A stretch of 18,903 nucleotides of DNA from an uncultured Bacilli bacterium (GCA_944332375.1 CALVJU010000064.1:1-18903); one strand, 5' to 3'; numbered from the stretch's first letter, positions 7,020 through 15,210 are shown. The notes: generated by a model from the letters alone, not told the origin. Translations and numbers: made by a program.

Positions 7020-8379
7020 GATAAATATTAAAAGTGATTCTAGGAAAATAGAACCAGGAGATACGTTTATTGCCTTAGATGGAGTGAATCATGATGGGAG
7101 TGAGTATATTCATGATGCGATTCAACGTGGGGCGAAACGAATTATTTGTAAAGAGGGAGACTATGATGTAGAAACAGTGCTTGTTCCAGATCCACATGCG
7201 TATTTAGTAGATTTTTTAGATGCGACTTATCAAGATGCTTTGAAAGAGATGACTTTGATTGGAATGACTGGAACGAATGGGAAGACAACGACTTGTTTTT
7301 TGTTGTATCAAGCTTTGAATCAGTTAGGAATTTCTTGTGCTTATATTGGGACAATTGGTTTTTATATGGATGGGAAAGTAAGAGAGTTAGGGAATACGAC
7401 ACCGGATGTATTAGATTTATATGATATGATTTTAGAAGCAAAGGAGCATGGCTATAGTCATGTGGTGATGGAAGTGAGTAGTCATGCTCTTAGTTATCAG
7501 AGAATTGGACATTTGAAGTTTCAAACTGTTTTTTTTAGTAATTTGACGGAAGATCATTTGGATTTTCATAAGACGATGGAGAATTATGCGAAAGAAAAAC
7601 AGAAGTTATTTTTACGAGTAAAAGAAGATGGAACTTGTTTTGTCAATATCGATGATGCCTATGCTTCTTATTTTCTTTTACCGGACAATCGTACTTTGAC
7701 TTATGGCATGCATGAAAGTGATTATCAAATATCTGAGGTATCATTATTAGAAAATTGTTCTCGTTTTCAAGTAAATGGGGTAGAGTATGAAATAAAATTG
7801 TTAGGAAAGCACAATATTTATAATATGACATGTGTGATTGCATATCTAAATGAACTACAAGTAGAGGAAAAGAAGATACAAGAAGTAGTAGGAATGTTAG
7901 AAGCACCGAGGGGAAGAATGGATGTGATTTCTTTTTCTAATCGTAAAGTAATGATCGATTATGCGCATACACCAGATGCGGTAGAAAAAGTTTTACTTGC
8001 AACAAGGGAGATTCCTCATCACAAGATTGTGACAATCCTTGGTTGTGGGGGAGATCGGGATGCTTTTAAACGTCCCATCATGGGAAAAATCGCAACAGAT
8101 TTATCTGATTATGTGATTTTTACAAGCGATAATCCTCGAAATGAAGATCCGATGCATATTTTAAACGATATTACAAAATCACTACAGAAAAAGAATTTTG
8201 AAGTCATTGAAAATCGTAAAGAGGCGATTGATAAGGGTATACAAACCTTAGAAAAAAATGATATACTATTATTGCTTGGAAAAGGACATGAAAATTATCA
8301 AATAATTCATAACACAAAATATGATTTTGATGATAAAATAATAGCAGAAACAATCATAGAAAAAATGTACAAGGAGTGA
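7018..8379 (+). CDS. murE: UDP-MurNAc-tripeptide synthetase MurE, meso-DAP type
   Basis: Adds the third stem-peptide residue to UDP-MurNAc-L-Ala-D-Glu, probably meso-diaminopimelate, in the cytoplasm. Seen in 453 aa: P-loop GMTGTNGKTT at 82-91, NTTPD at 126-130, EVSSHAL at 152-158, TEDHLDFH with the expected carbamylated K194, IDYAHTPDA at 313-321, GCGGDRD at 342-348, DNPRNEDP at 371-378 and GKGHE at 421-425. DNPR points to DAP; Lys-adding enzymes such as that of S. aureus have DNPA. TTG 7018 is the start: AGGGGTG is 7 bases upstream and the N-terminus aligns with that of the paralog at 27. The start is embedded in a terminator-like hairpin. The stop overlaps the mraY ribosome binding region (AAGGAG 8371-8376), giving a murE-mraY operon. 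Confidence 0.93.
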   Translation: MINIKSDSRKIEPGDTFIALDGVNHDGSEYIHDAIQRGAKRIICKEGDYDVETVLVPDPHAYLVDFLDATYQDALKEMTLIGMTGTNGKTTTCFLLYQALNQLGISCAYIGTIGFYMDGKVRELGNTTPDVLDLYDMILEAKEHGYSHVVMEVSSHALSYQRIGHLKFQTVFFSNLTEDHLDFHKTMENYAKEKQKLFLRVKEDGTCFVNIDDAYASYFLLPDNRTLTYGMHESDYQISEVSLLENCSRFQVNGVEYEIKLLGKHNIYNMTCVIAYLNELQVEEKKIQEVVGMLEAPRGRMDVISFSNRKVMIDYAHTPDAVEKVLLATREIPHHKIVTILGCGGDRDAFKRPIMGKIATDLSDYVIFTSDNPRNEDPMHILNDITKSLQKKNFEVIENRKEAIDKGIQTLEKNDILLLLGKGHENYQIIHNTKYDFDDKIIAETIIEKMYKE

Positions 8380-8383
8380 GACT

Positions 8384-9376
8384 ATGTTAATATTAACCAA
8401 ATCCATATTATCGATGATGATAGGATTTATCTTATCAGCGATTGCTGGTTTGATCTTAATTCCATTATTGAAGAAATTGAAAGTAAGACAAAATGTCAGT
8501 GTCTTTTTGAAAAAAACACATCATGATAAAGATGGAACACCAACGATGGGAGGACTCATCTTTATCATTCCGACGATGCTTACCATGATCTTTTTATTGG
8601 TGACTGGTAAAGTAGCGTTTAGTGAGAATTTATTTATTGTCATGTTTGTCTTTGTCGCTTATGCACTGCTTGGTTTTCTCGATGATTATTTAAGTATTAA
8701 GCGGGGGCACAATGAAGGATTGACAGAATTACAAAAGCTATGTGGACAGTTAGTGATCGCATTGATCTTCTTCTATATTTATATGAAGAGTGGATCTCAT
8801 CCTGTTTTAGATATTCATACATTAGGAATACGTATTGATATGGGATGGTTTTATGGAATCTTCTTACTGTTTGTCTTAGTGGCAAGTAGTAATGCGGTGA
8901 ATTTAACCGATGGACTAGACGGACTTGCTGGAGGATTATCTCTGATGGCTTTTCTCGCTTTTGCCTTGATTTCTTGGAATTCAGACTGGGCAGTGGGAAG
9001 TAGTGATATTGCAGTATTCTGTTTTGTATTAGTAGGATCTTTATTTGGATTTCTACTTTACAACACCCATCCGGCAAAAGTCTTTATGGGAGATACTGGT
9101 TCTTTAGCGCTCGGTGGAACACTGGCAAGTATTGCGATTGTAACAGATCATGAACTTACATTAGTGATTGTAGCAGGAGTCTTTGTGATTGAAACTTTAG
9201 CTTGTATTATTCAAATGGTTTCTATCGCATTATTCCATAAAAAAGTATTTTTAATGGCACCACTTCATCACCATTTTGAAAAATTAGGATGGGATGAGAG
9301 AGATGTTGTAAAATTGTTCTGGACCATTGGATTGATTCTTTCCATGGCAGCTATTGGATTTGGTGTTTGGATCTAA
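8384..9376 (+). CDS. mraY: Phospho-MurNAc-pentapeptide transferase MraY
   Basis: An integral membrane enzyme that moves phospho-MurNAc-pentapeptide from UDP to undecaprenyl phosphate, forming lipid I. The 330-aa sequence has the usual length and about ten hydrophobic segments. Diagnostic motifs are KDGTPTMGG (49-57), the DD pair in FLDDYLSI (98-105), NLTDGLDG (173-180), GDTGSLALGG (236-245) and PLHHHFEKLG (293-302). AAGGAG lies 7 bases before the ATG and next to the murE stop, so the two are co-transcribed. The usual murD does not follow. A UUCG hairpin begins at the stop codon. Confidence 0.96.
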   Translation: MLILTKSILSMMIGFILSAIAGLILIPLLKKLKVRQNVSVFLKKTHHDKDGTPTMGGLIFIIPTMLTMIFLLVTGKVAFSENLFIVMFVFVAYALLGFLDDYLSIKRGHNEGLTELQKLCGQLVIALIFFYIYMKSGSHPVLDIHTLGIRIDMGWFYGIFLLFVLVASSNAVNLTDGLDGLAGGLSLMAFLAFALISWNSDWAVGSSDIAVFCFVLVGSLFGFLLYNTHPAKVFMGDTGSLALGGTLASIAIVTDHELTLVIVAGVFVIETLACIIQMVSIALFHKKVFLMAPLHHHFEKLGWDERDVVKLFWTIGLILSMAAIGFGVWI

Positions 9377-9400
9377 AGATAACTTCGGTTATCTTTTCTT
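9375..9400 (+). terminator. mraY terminator with UUCG loop
   Basis: AAAGATAAC (9375-9383), loop TTCG, GTTATCTTT (9388-9396): a 9-bp stem with the very stable UUCG tetraloop, followed by TCTT. The stem begins in the mraY stop codon. The T-tract is short. Confidence 0.75.
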
Positions 9401-9416
9401 TGCATTCAAAGTAGTG

Positions 9417-9422
9417 TATAAT
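9417..9422 (+). promoter_or_regulatory. -10 element of the 262-aa gene
   Basis: TATAAT lies 15 bp before the ATG at 9438, just past the mraY terminator. No good -35 is visible. The leader would be very short, with GGTGAT as ribosome binding site. Confidence 0.4.
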
Positions 9423-9437
9423 AAAATTGGTGATAAT

Positions 9438-10226
9438 ATGAGTAGCAAGGTGTTTGATGTATATAAAGGAAAGAGAATTCTTCTTTATGGTGGAAAGGAA
9501 AGAACAAAGGAAGAAACATTAAAACGATTATTTCAAAGTACTTCTGATGATTGGAGTAAAGATTTTGTCCAGTTGACAACAACCATCCACAGTTTGAAAA
9601 AGTGGGAAGAAAAAATGGAAAAGTTGAAGTTTTTGACTTTGTCTCAGTTTTTAAAAATATTTCGTCTTTTTCAAAAAGAATTGTATGAAGATCTTGATTA
9701 TACAGAAACTTTAGAACTAGATACTAATAAAAAGTTAAAAGAGTTTAGTAAGGGAGAAAAAGAACGTATTTTATTTTTATTACAATATCAGTTAAAGTTT
9801 CAAGTTTATTTATTTGACGAACCATTTTTACACCAAAATGAGAAGCATATGAATTTGATGTTGAAGTTAATTGATCAAAGATTAAAAGAGGGTTGTGTTG
9901 TTTTATTTTGGTCAAAATATCAATTAGAAAAGATGGAAGAAATCATTTCTGATGTTCTGATTGTTACGGATACGAAGATCAAGTTTGAACCTCTTTCTAA
10001 AGTGTGTCATCACAATTATTCGATTGTTCATTTAAAAGGAAAGAACTATAAACAATTAAAGTTAAGTATTCGTAATATTATTTTAAAAGATCAGACAGAA
10101 GATGAGATTGTCTTCTTGTATTGTGGTAAATTTCACGAGTTATTTTCTGTCTTACAGACAGTGGAATTAGAAGATGTATCGATTCGAAAACAGACATTAG
10201 ACGAAGCCTTGATGTCAATGAAGTGA
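9438..10226 (+). CDS. Degenerate ABC-ATPase-like protein
   Basis: A 262-aa soluble protein. ATG 9438, preceded by GGTGAT, is chosen over the longer frame that would start inside mraY. The middle resembles the second half of an ABC ATPase: signature-like FSKGEKERILFLLQYQ (103-118) and Walker B VYLFDEP (123-129), then a D-loop position FLHQNEKH. The expected Walker A is missing: the N-terminus reads RILLYGGKERTKEETLKRLF (13-32), without GxxxxGK[ST]. The switch histidine after 'CVVLFW' (153-158) is also absent. It is therefore probably unable to hydrolyse ATP normally, or acts as a regulatory or dimerising partner. No permease is adjacent; it stands alone between terminators. Family assignment rests on these motifs only. 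Confidence 0.75.
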   Translation: MSSKVFDVYKGKRILLYGGKERTKEETLKRLFQSTSDDWSKDFVQLTTTIHSLKKWEEKMEKLKFLTLSQFLKIFRLFQKELYEDLDYTETLELDTNKKLKEFSKGEKERILFLLQYQLKFQVYLFDEPFLHQNEKHMNLMLKLIDQRLKEGCVVLFWSKYQLEKMEEIISDVLIVTDTKIKFEPLSKVCHHNYSIVHLKGKNYKQLKLSIRNIILKDQTEDEIVFLYCGKFHELFSVLQTVELEDVSIRKQTLDEALMSMK

Positions 10227-10237
10227 AAAGTAATTGT

Positions 10238-10265
10238 GGAAAATGCTTGATTTTCCTTTTCTTTT
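10238..10265 (+). terminator. Terminator of the ABC-like gene
   Basis: GGAAAAT (10238-10244), loop GCTTG, ATTTTCC (10250-10256), followed by TTTTCTTTT. A 7-bp stem just after the stop codon. Confidence 0.65.
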
Positions 10266-10276
10266 GGAGGAATATC

Positions 10277-10285
10277 TGCTATACT
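10277..10285 (+). promoter_or_regulatory. Extended -10 promoter of the Pro/Thr-rich gene
   Basis: TGC-TATACT is an extended -10 element about 35 bp before the ATG at 10321. No convincing -35 lies at 17 bp. GTGAGGG (10307-10313) is the ribosome binding site. Confidence 0.5.
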
Positions 10286-10320
10286 GGTGTTAAGTATAAG
10301 AGAATAGTGAGGGATTTCTT

Positions 10321-11451
10321 ATGAACCAAGAAGGATTAAACAATTTAGGAACAGATTTCAATTTAGGAAGTCAACCAACAACGAATTTTGATGATGTTGA
10401 AGTGTTAGATATGGATACAGATGATACTTCTTCTTCAGAAGAAAGTGGGGGAGTTTCTAATATTCAGCCAATGAATTCTATTCCACCAATTGAAGATGTG
10501 TTAGGACAACAAGAGACAACTCAACCTATATCAACTGGGATTCCATCTGTAGATGATGTATTAGGAGTAAGAAATACCGTTTTAAATGAAACAAGCAATC
10601 AAGTTGTTCAAGAAGGGCCAAAGGAAGAGAAAAAAGTAGAGGAAACAAAGATTCCAACGTTAGATGAAATTTTTGGGACAAGTATTACCCAACAACCTAC
10701 GGCGACTACTCCAGTAACGCCTGCTGTAAGTACACCGGAACCAGTGGCACCAAGTCCAGTTCCACCTGCACCAACGGTTACAAGTAGTCCAGAACCTGTT
10801 GTGAGTCCTGTTAGTACTCCACAACCGAGTCCAATGGTATCTCCGGTAGTAAATACTGTACCGGAAACACCAACTGTTACTCCTAGTGTAGAACCACTTC
10901 CGCAACAAGGAGCAGTACAAAGTCAAATACCAAGTACTACAGAGCCGTTTGTGAATCCAATGGATGTGACACCTACGAGTACCCCAGTAGAGACTCCAGT
11001 CATGACTGGAAACCAAAGTTCGTTGAATAGCCAAATACAACCAGAAACACCAGTTGTACAACCTAGTCCAGTAGTGACACCAACATCAATGATAGATCCT
11101 ATGACAGTCAATCCTACTGTATCACAATCAACACCACAACCAATGAGCGCGATCGTTGAACCTACACCAATTATGGATACTACAATGAATGCGAAAGAAG
11201 AAGCAGTTGTTTCTAAATTAGAAAATACAGATATGACTCCAACCAAAGAAGAGAAGAAAGAAGATTTAGAAAATACCATTCTTTTAAATAAACAATTAAA
11301 TGATGCGAAAATGGCAATTAAAGCAGAAGAAAGTAAAAAAGATCCAGAAAAGAAAAACAAAAATGGATTAATGTTAGTCATTGCTTTATTTACAGTGTTA
11401 TTAATTGCTGTACTTGTTATTCCATTTATTTTTAATTATTTAAATCAATAA
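10321..11451 (+). CDS. Tail-anchored Pro/Thr-rich protein with three IPxxDxVLG motifs
   Basis: A 376-aa protein without signal peptide. The N-terminus is acidic and Asn/Ser-rich. Three similar short motifs follow: IPPIEDVLG (54-62), IPSVDDVLG (74-82) and IPTLDEIFG (111-119). Residues about 121-285 are low-complexity Pro/Thr/Val/Ser linker. A charged helical stretch (about 290-345, rich in Lys/Glu) leads into one transmembrane segment near 349-372, with only about four residues after it. The expected topology is a large disordered cytoplasmic region anchored by its C-terminus. Residue bias, not homology, defines most of it, so sequence searches will be unreliable. The repeated motif looks like a docking peptide for an unidentified partner. 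Family not recognised. Confidence 0.8.
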   Translation: MNQEGLNNLGTDFNLGSQPTTNFDDVEVLDMDTDDTSSSEESGGVSNIQPMNSIPPIEDVLGQQETTQPISTGIPSVDDVLGVRNTVLNETSNQVVQEGPKEEKKVEETKIPTLDEIFGTSITQQPTATTPVTPAVSTPEPVAPSPVPPAPTVTSSPEPVVSPVSTPQPSPMVSPVVNTVPETPTVTPSVEPLPQQGAVQSQIPSTTEPFVNPMDVTPTSTPVETPVMTGNQSSLNSQIQPETPVVQPSPVVTPTSMIDPMTVNPTVSQSTPQPMSAIVEPTPIMDTTMNAKEEAVVSKLENTDMTPTKEEKKEDLENTILLNKQLNDAKMAIKAEESKKDPEKKNKNGLMLVIALFTVLLIAVLVIPFIFNYLNQ

Positions 11452-11476
11452 AGAGGTTAAGTAATTAATCTCTTTT
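11450..11476 (+). terminator. Terminator of the Pro/Thr-rich gene
   Basis: AAAGAGGTTAA (11450-11460), loop GTAA, TTAATCTCTTT (11465-11475): an 11-bp stem with one G-U pair. It starts within the stop codon. The T-tract is short and runs straight into the next promoter. Confidence 0.65.
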
Positions 11477-11502
11477 GATTTCTTTTCAAAACGTAGTATA
11501 AT
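11475..11502 (+). promoter_or_regulatory. Promoter of the 186-aa lipoprotein gene
   Basis: TTGATT (11475-11480) and TATAAT (11497-11502) with a 16-bp spacer. The -35 touches the end of the preceding terminator. Confidence 0.65.
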
Positions 11503-11523
11503 AGAGCATCGGAGGAATGAAGA

Positions 11524-12084
11524 ATGAAATATAAAATGCAAAAACTGGGATTATGTATGGGATTATTATTATCAGGATGTCAAGTAGTAGATTCCATTGT
11601 TCCAGAAAATCAAGAAAAAGATCAATTAGTATTAGACTTTCAAGGAAAAGATACTTGTTATTCCTATTATTTATATTTAGATATTCCTAGTGAGGAAAAG
11701 AGTAAAATCGATGATTGGATTTCACGACAAGACATTGAAAAAAGAGTACATTACACTTATTTTCAAGAAGTTGGATATAATTATGAAGTAAATTATCAAG
11801 ATATAGATATTATGTTCTACGCTCATATTGTCGATACAGATCGTTTAACAAGAGAACAAAAAAAATCATTTGAAAATACGGAACGATATTTATATAAAAT
11901 TGTTTTTACTTCTACTTATAAACAAGAAGTAACAGAAGCTTTGATTCAAGAAGTAATGAATCAGATTACTCGTACGATGTCTTCTTACTCTTTTTACGAC
12001 ACCATTGATGAATTTTATCAAGCCATCAACCCAGAAGAAGTTGCTTATACAAAAGTATTAAAAAAAGAATCATTGATTTCTTAA
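11524..12084 (+). CDS. Small predicted lipoprotein
   Basis: 186 aa with a lipoprotein signal peptide: basic start MKYKMQK, hydrophobic GLCMGLLL, and lipobox LSGC, giving a lipid-modified Cys19. The mature part is acidic with many Tyr (for example YSYYLYLDIP and YSFYDTIDEFYQ), suggesting a small alpha/beta domain on the outer face of the membrane. GGAGG eight bases before the ATG supports the start. It has its own promoter and terminator, so it is probably monocistronic. No family is recognised. Confidence 0.8.
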   Translation: MKYKMQKLGLCMGLLLSGCQVVDSIVPENQEKDQLVLDFQGKDTCYSYYLYLDIPSEEKSKIDDWISRQDIEKRVHYTYFQEVGYNYEVNYQDIDIMFYAHIVDTDRLTREQKKSFENTERYLYKIVFTSTYKQEVTEALIQEVMNQITRTMSSYSFYDTIDEFYQAINPEEVAYTKVLKKESLIS

Positions 12085-12114
12085 AACTCTCTAGACAGAA
12101 TATAGAGAGTTTTT
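12083..12114 (+). terminator. Terminator of the lipoprotein gene
   Basis: AAAACTCTCTA (12083-12093) and TAGAGAGTTTT (12103-12113), a perfect 11-bp stem with a 9-nt loop and an A-run/T-run at the base. It overlaps the TAA stop. The loop contains the -35 of the next gene. Confidence 0.8.
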
Positions 12115-12121
12115 ATATAAT
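12092..12121 (+). promoter_or_regulatory. Promoter of the ABC transporter operon
   Basis: TAGACA (12092-12097) and TATAAT (12116-12121) with an 18-bp spacer. The -35 lies in the loop and arm of the preceding terminator hairpin. Confidence 0.5.
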
Positions 12122-12140
12122 GGAATAGGTGATATGGAGT

Positions 12141-12836
12141 ATGCAATTAAAAATAGAAAATCTTCACAAAAGTTTTCAAGAAAAAGAAGTTTTAAAAGGA
12201 ATTGATTTTACTTTTGAGGAGGGTAAAATCTATGGATTATTAGGAAGAAATGGAAGTGGAAAAACAACATTTTTTAACTGTTTAAACCACGATATTCCAT
12301 TTGAAGAAGGAACCTTTACTTTAGTAGATCAAAAAGAAAACAGACCATTAGAATTAGAAGATATCGGGTATGTATTATCAACCCCAAACGTTCCAGAATT
12401 TTTAACAGCAAGAGAATTTTTAAAATTCTTCTTAGATATTCATCAAGATAAGATCAAAGAAGAGAAGAGTATCGATGAATATTTTGAATTTATGCATATC
12501 GAGAAAGAAGATCGTGATAAATTATTAAAAGATTATTCTTATGGAATGAAAAATAAGATGCAGATGTTAGTCAATATGATCGCAGATCCCAATGTGCTTC
12601 TTTTAGATGAACCATTGACTTCTCTAGATGTTGTTGTCGCAGAAGAGATGAAACAAGTATTAAAATCGATGAAGAAAAATCATATCTTGATCTTCTCGAC
12701 TCATATTATGGAACTTGCGCTTAGTCTTTGTGATGAAATTGTATTATTACATCAAGGTACTCTAAAAGAGATCGATCGTAGTCATATGAGTGATCAAGAG
12801 TTACGCGATAAAATTTTGGAAGCATTGACGGAGTAA
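12141..12836 (+). CDS. ABC transporter ATP-binding protein
   Basis: A 231-aa ATPase subunit that should power the permease encoded directly downstream. Seen: Walker A GRNGSGKTT (35-43), signature YSYGMKNKM (132-140, in place of LSGGQ), Walker B VLLLDEP (152-158), D-loop SLD and switch STH (186-188). It is of the ABC-2/EcsA-like exporter type, in which YSxGM signatures are common. ATG 12141 is chosen over the GTG at 12129 because AGGTGAT (12127-12133), complementary to the 16S end, lies 7 bases before it. Substrate unknown. Confidence 0.92.
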   Translation: MQLKIENLHKSFQEKEVLKGIDFTFEEGKIYGLLGRNGSGKTTFFNCLNHDIPFEEGTFTLVDQKENRPLELEDIGYVLSTPNVPEFLTAREFLKFFLDIHQDKIKEEKSIDEYFEFMHIEKEDRDKLLKDYSYGMKNKMQMLVNMIADPNVLLLDEPLTSLDVVVAEEMKQVLKSMKKNHILIFSTHIMELALSLCDEIVLLHQGTLKEIDRSHMSDQELRDKILEALTE

Positions 12837-12840
12837 GCTT

Positions 12841-14415
12841 ATGATTAAGACATGGATTCAATCATTTCAAATAAAAAACGCATATCGTGTTAACACTTTC
12901 ATCTATTCTCTAAAACAACTTCCATTGATTGGGAAAGTATTTAAAAATGCGTTATATGGAAATACTGCGTTAAAAATTCTCGGTACGTTTTATAGTATCA
13001 TTGTCGAACTGATATCTACTTTTTTAGGAAAGTTCTTATATCTATTCTTTTTGATTTATTTGATCTTACCAATGTATCCTTCTTCGGATGGCTCTTATTT
13101 TGTGCATCTTCTTCTCTTTTTAACTGGAGCAGGTGCACTTTTAAATACCTATTTATTCAATCCAACAAAAGACAAATACTATGCGATGTTCACTTTAAAA
13201 ATGGATGCGAAAAAATATACGCTTTCTGATTATTATGATCGTATGCTGAAAGTCGTTATTGGCTTTATGCCATTTACATGTCTTTTTGGAATTCTCAGTC
13301 AAGTACCAGTTTGGATTTGCATTCTACTTCCATTTTACGTAGCTGCTTTTAAAATTCTTGTCAATGTCTATTTTTTAGAAAAATACAAACGTACAGGAAT
13401 TGTAACAGATGAAAACCATCCAGTAAAAGGAGTTTGGCTTTGGATATTGTTCTTTTTGATATTTGCTTATGGACTTCCATATGTTCAAATCGTCTTGCCA
13501 CTGTCTTTTTCTGTTCTTTTTCTGTTACTTGTAGTAATTGGTGGTATTTGGGGTATCTTCTATCTACAGAAGTATTCAAAATATCGTGAAATATATAAAA
13601 TCATTTTAACAAACGACAATATGAATCTAGCTGCTTATCAGACCAAAAACATGGAAAAGAAAACAGTACAAAAGGGAATTGATGTGAATACCAAAATAGT
13701 CAGTCATAAAACAGGTTATGCTTATTTTAATGAACTGTTTGTGAAAAGACATAGTCGTATTTTATCAAAATCAGCAATTAAAATTACTTGGGTAATGATT
13801 GGTATTTTCTTTTTTCTTACAGTCTTTACACTTTCTTTTCCTGTATGGAAAGAAAGAATCAATTCCATCTTACTAGTGATGCTTCCATATTTTGTCTTTA
13901 TCATGTATTGTATCAATCGTGGACAAGAAGTATGTAAAGCAATGTTTATGAACTGTGATCATAGTATGTTGACGTATGGCTTTTATCGAAAACCAAAAGT
14001 GTTACTGAATCTATTTAAAGAACGTTTAAAAAGTGTTATTCTCATCAATTTATTGCCTGCATTTACACTAGCACTTGGTCTTGTATTTTTACTTTATATC
14101 ACAGGTGGAACGACACAGTTTTTGGATTATCCGATCTTGTTCTTTTCTATTTTAGCTATGAGTATTTTCTTTTCTGTTCATCATCTTGTTTTATATTATT
14201 TATTACAACCATATAATCAAGAAAGTGAAACGAAAAGTGCGACTTATGGAATCGCCAATGGTGCAACTTATTTATTTTGTTATTATATGTTGAAAATACG
14301 AATTCCTATTTTCACCTTTGGATGTTGTACAATCTTGTTTAGTATTTTATACTGTTTGATTTCTCTATTCTTAGTGTATCGCTATGCCCCTAAGACATTT
14401 CATTTAAAAAATTAA
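12841..14415 (+). CDS. ABC transporter permease, ABC-2/exporter type
   Basis: A 524-aa polytopic membrane protein with roughly ten or more hydrophobic segments, for example LYLFFLIYLILPMY, WLWILFFLIFAYGL, LLLVVIGGIWGIFYL, WVMIGIFFFLTVF and PILFFSILAMSIFF. A cytoplasmic section near 245-310 is charged (KKTVQKGIDVNTK). GGAG (12830-12833) is 7 bases upstream and the gene starts 4 bp after the ATPase stop, so the two form one operon and one transporter. Sequence alone gives no substrate; an exporter of peptide or lipid, or an EcsB-like role, is possible. An inverted repeat TTAAGA/TCTTAA just past the stop has no T-tract. Confidence 0.85.
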   Translation: MIKTWIQSFQIKNAYRVNTFIYSLKQLPLIGKVFKNALYGNTALKILGTFYSIIVELISTFLGKFLYLFFLIYLILPMYPSSDGSYFVHLLLFLTGAGALLNTYLFNPTKDKYYAMFTLKMDAKKYTLSDYYDRMLKVVIGFMPFTCLFGILSQVPVWICILLPFYVAAFKILVNVYFLEKYKRTGIVTDENHPVKGVWLWILFFLIFAYGLPYVQIVLPLSFSVLFLLLVVIGGIWGIFYLQKYSKYREIYKIILTNDNMNLAAYQTKNMEKKTVQKGIDVNTKIVSHKTGYAYFNELFVKRHSRILSKSAIKITWVMIGIFFFLTVFTLSFPVWKERINSILLVMLPYFVFIMYCINRGQEVCKAMFMNCDHSMLTYGFYRKPKVLLNLFKERLKSVILINLLPAFTLALGLVFLLYITGGTTQFLDYPILFFSILAMSIFFSVHHLVLYYLLQPYNQESETKSATYGIANGATYLFCYYMLKIRIPIFTFGCCTILFSILYCLISLFLVYRYAPKTFHLKN

Positions 14416-14435
14416 GAACAAGAGTCTTAAAAAAA

Positions 14436-14444
14436 TGGTATAAT
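14436..14444 (+). promoter_or_regulatory. Extended -10 promoter of scpAB
   Basis: TGG-TATAAT, a perfect extended -10, lies 19 bp before the scpA ATG. The -35 region is poor. Confidence 0.6.
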
Positions 14445-14463
14445 AAAAAGAGGAGTGGTAAGG

Positions 14464-15210
14464 ATGGACTATAGAGTAACAATTGATCAATTTGAAGGAC
14501 CCTTAGATCTTTTATTACACTTAATTAAACAGAGTGATATTGAAATAGAAGAAATTGAAGTTTCTAAGATTACAGAACAATATCTAGAATATATTCAAAA
14601 ACAAGAAGAAATGAATCTAGAGATTGCCAGTGAATATTTAAGTATGGCAGCGGAATTGATTGAAATGAAATCCAACCATCTCTTACCACGAGAAAAGAAA
14701 CAAGAAGAAGATGCTTTTGAAGAAGATGCGAAAGAACGATTGATTCGACGATTACAAGAATATCAACAGTATAAACAGATTGTAGGAAGTTTGAGACAAT
14801 TAGAAGAAGATCGTCATTTAGTCTATACCAAAGATCCTTCTAATTTAAAAGAGTATCAAAAAGAAGATACTACTTTATCAGAAGATATTACACTCGATCG
14901 TTTATTAGAAGCATTTCAAGCCATGTTGAAAAGAAAAGAATTAGAAAAACCATTACATACAAAGATTACAAAAAAAGAGTATTCAGTATCGAAACGAAGT
15001 AGTGAGATTAAAGAGTTATTAAAAAAGAAAAAACGTGTAGAGTTTGAAGAGTTATTCCAAGAATGGAGTAAAGATTATGTCGTAGTTACGTTTTTATCTA
15101 TTTTAGATCTAGCAAAAAAACAATCTCTTGTGATTGAACAAACGCACAACTTTGACCGAATTATATTATCAGTAAAGGAGGATTCACATGAACCAGAAAG
15201 CAGTCATTGA
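14464..15210 (+). CDS. scpA: Segregation and condensation protein ScpA
   Basis: The kleisin subunit of the SMC-ScpAB condensin, which bridges SMC heads during chromosome compaction and segregation. 248 aa, usual length. The N-terminus carries the family hallmark FEGPLDLLLHLIK (10-22); charged helices follow, and the C-terminal part (KRVEFEELF...VTFLSILDLAK) fits the winged-helix domain that binds the SMC head. ATG 14464 is chosen over GTG 14455 because AGAGGAG (14449-14455) is 8 bases upstream. Its end overlaps the start of scpB by 23 bp. Confidence 0.95.
   Translation: MDYRVTIDQFEGPLDLLLHLIKQSDIEIEEIEVSKITEQYLEYIQKQEEMNLEIASEYLSMAAELIEMKSNHLLPREKKQEEDAFEEDAKERLIRRLQEYQQYKQIVGSLRQLEEDRHLVYTKDPSNLKEYQKEDTTLSEDITLDRLLEAFQAMLKRKELEKPLHTKITKKEYSVSKRSSEIKELLKKKKRVEFEELFQEWSKDYVVVTFLSILDLAKKQSLVIEQTHNFDRIILSVKEDSHEPESSH

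Noticed and set aside
7142..7906. Minus-strand open frames within murE
   Set aside because: They lie antisense to a gene with full Mur ligase motifs and have no ribosome sites.
8697..9077. Minus-strand 126-codon frame within mraY
   Set aside because: It is the antisense shadow of a strongly conserved membrane enzyme gene.
10660..11381. Two minus-strand open frames opposite the Pro/Thr-rich gene
   Set aside because: They mirror a biased codon pattern (CCA/ACT/GTA), lack ribosome sites, and overlap a well-supported plus-strand gene.
14412..14430. TTAAGA/TCTTAA inverted repeat after the permease gene as a terminator
   Set aside because: It is followed by A rather than T on the plus strand, and no minus-strand gene ends there.
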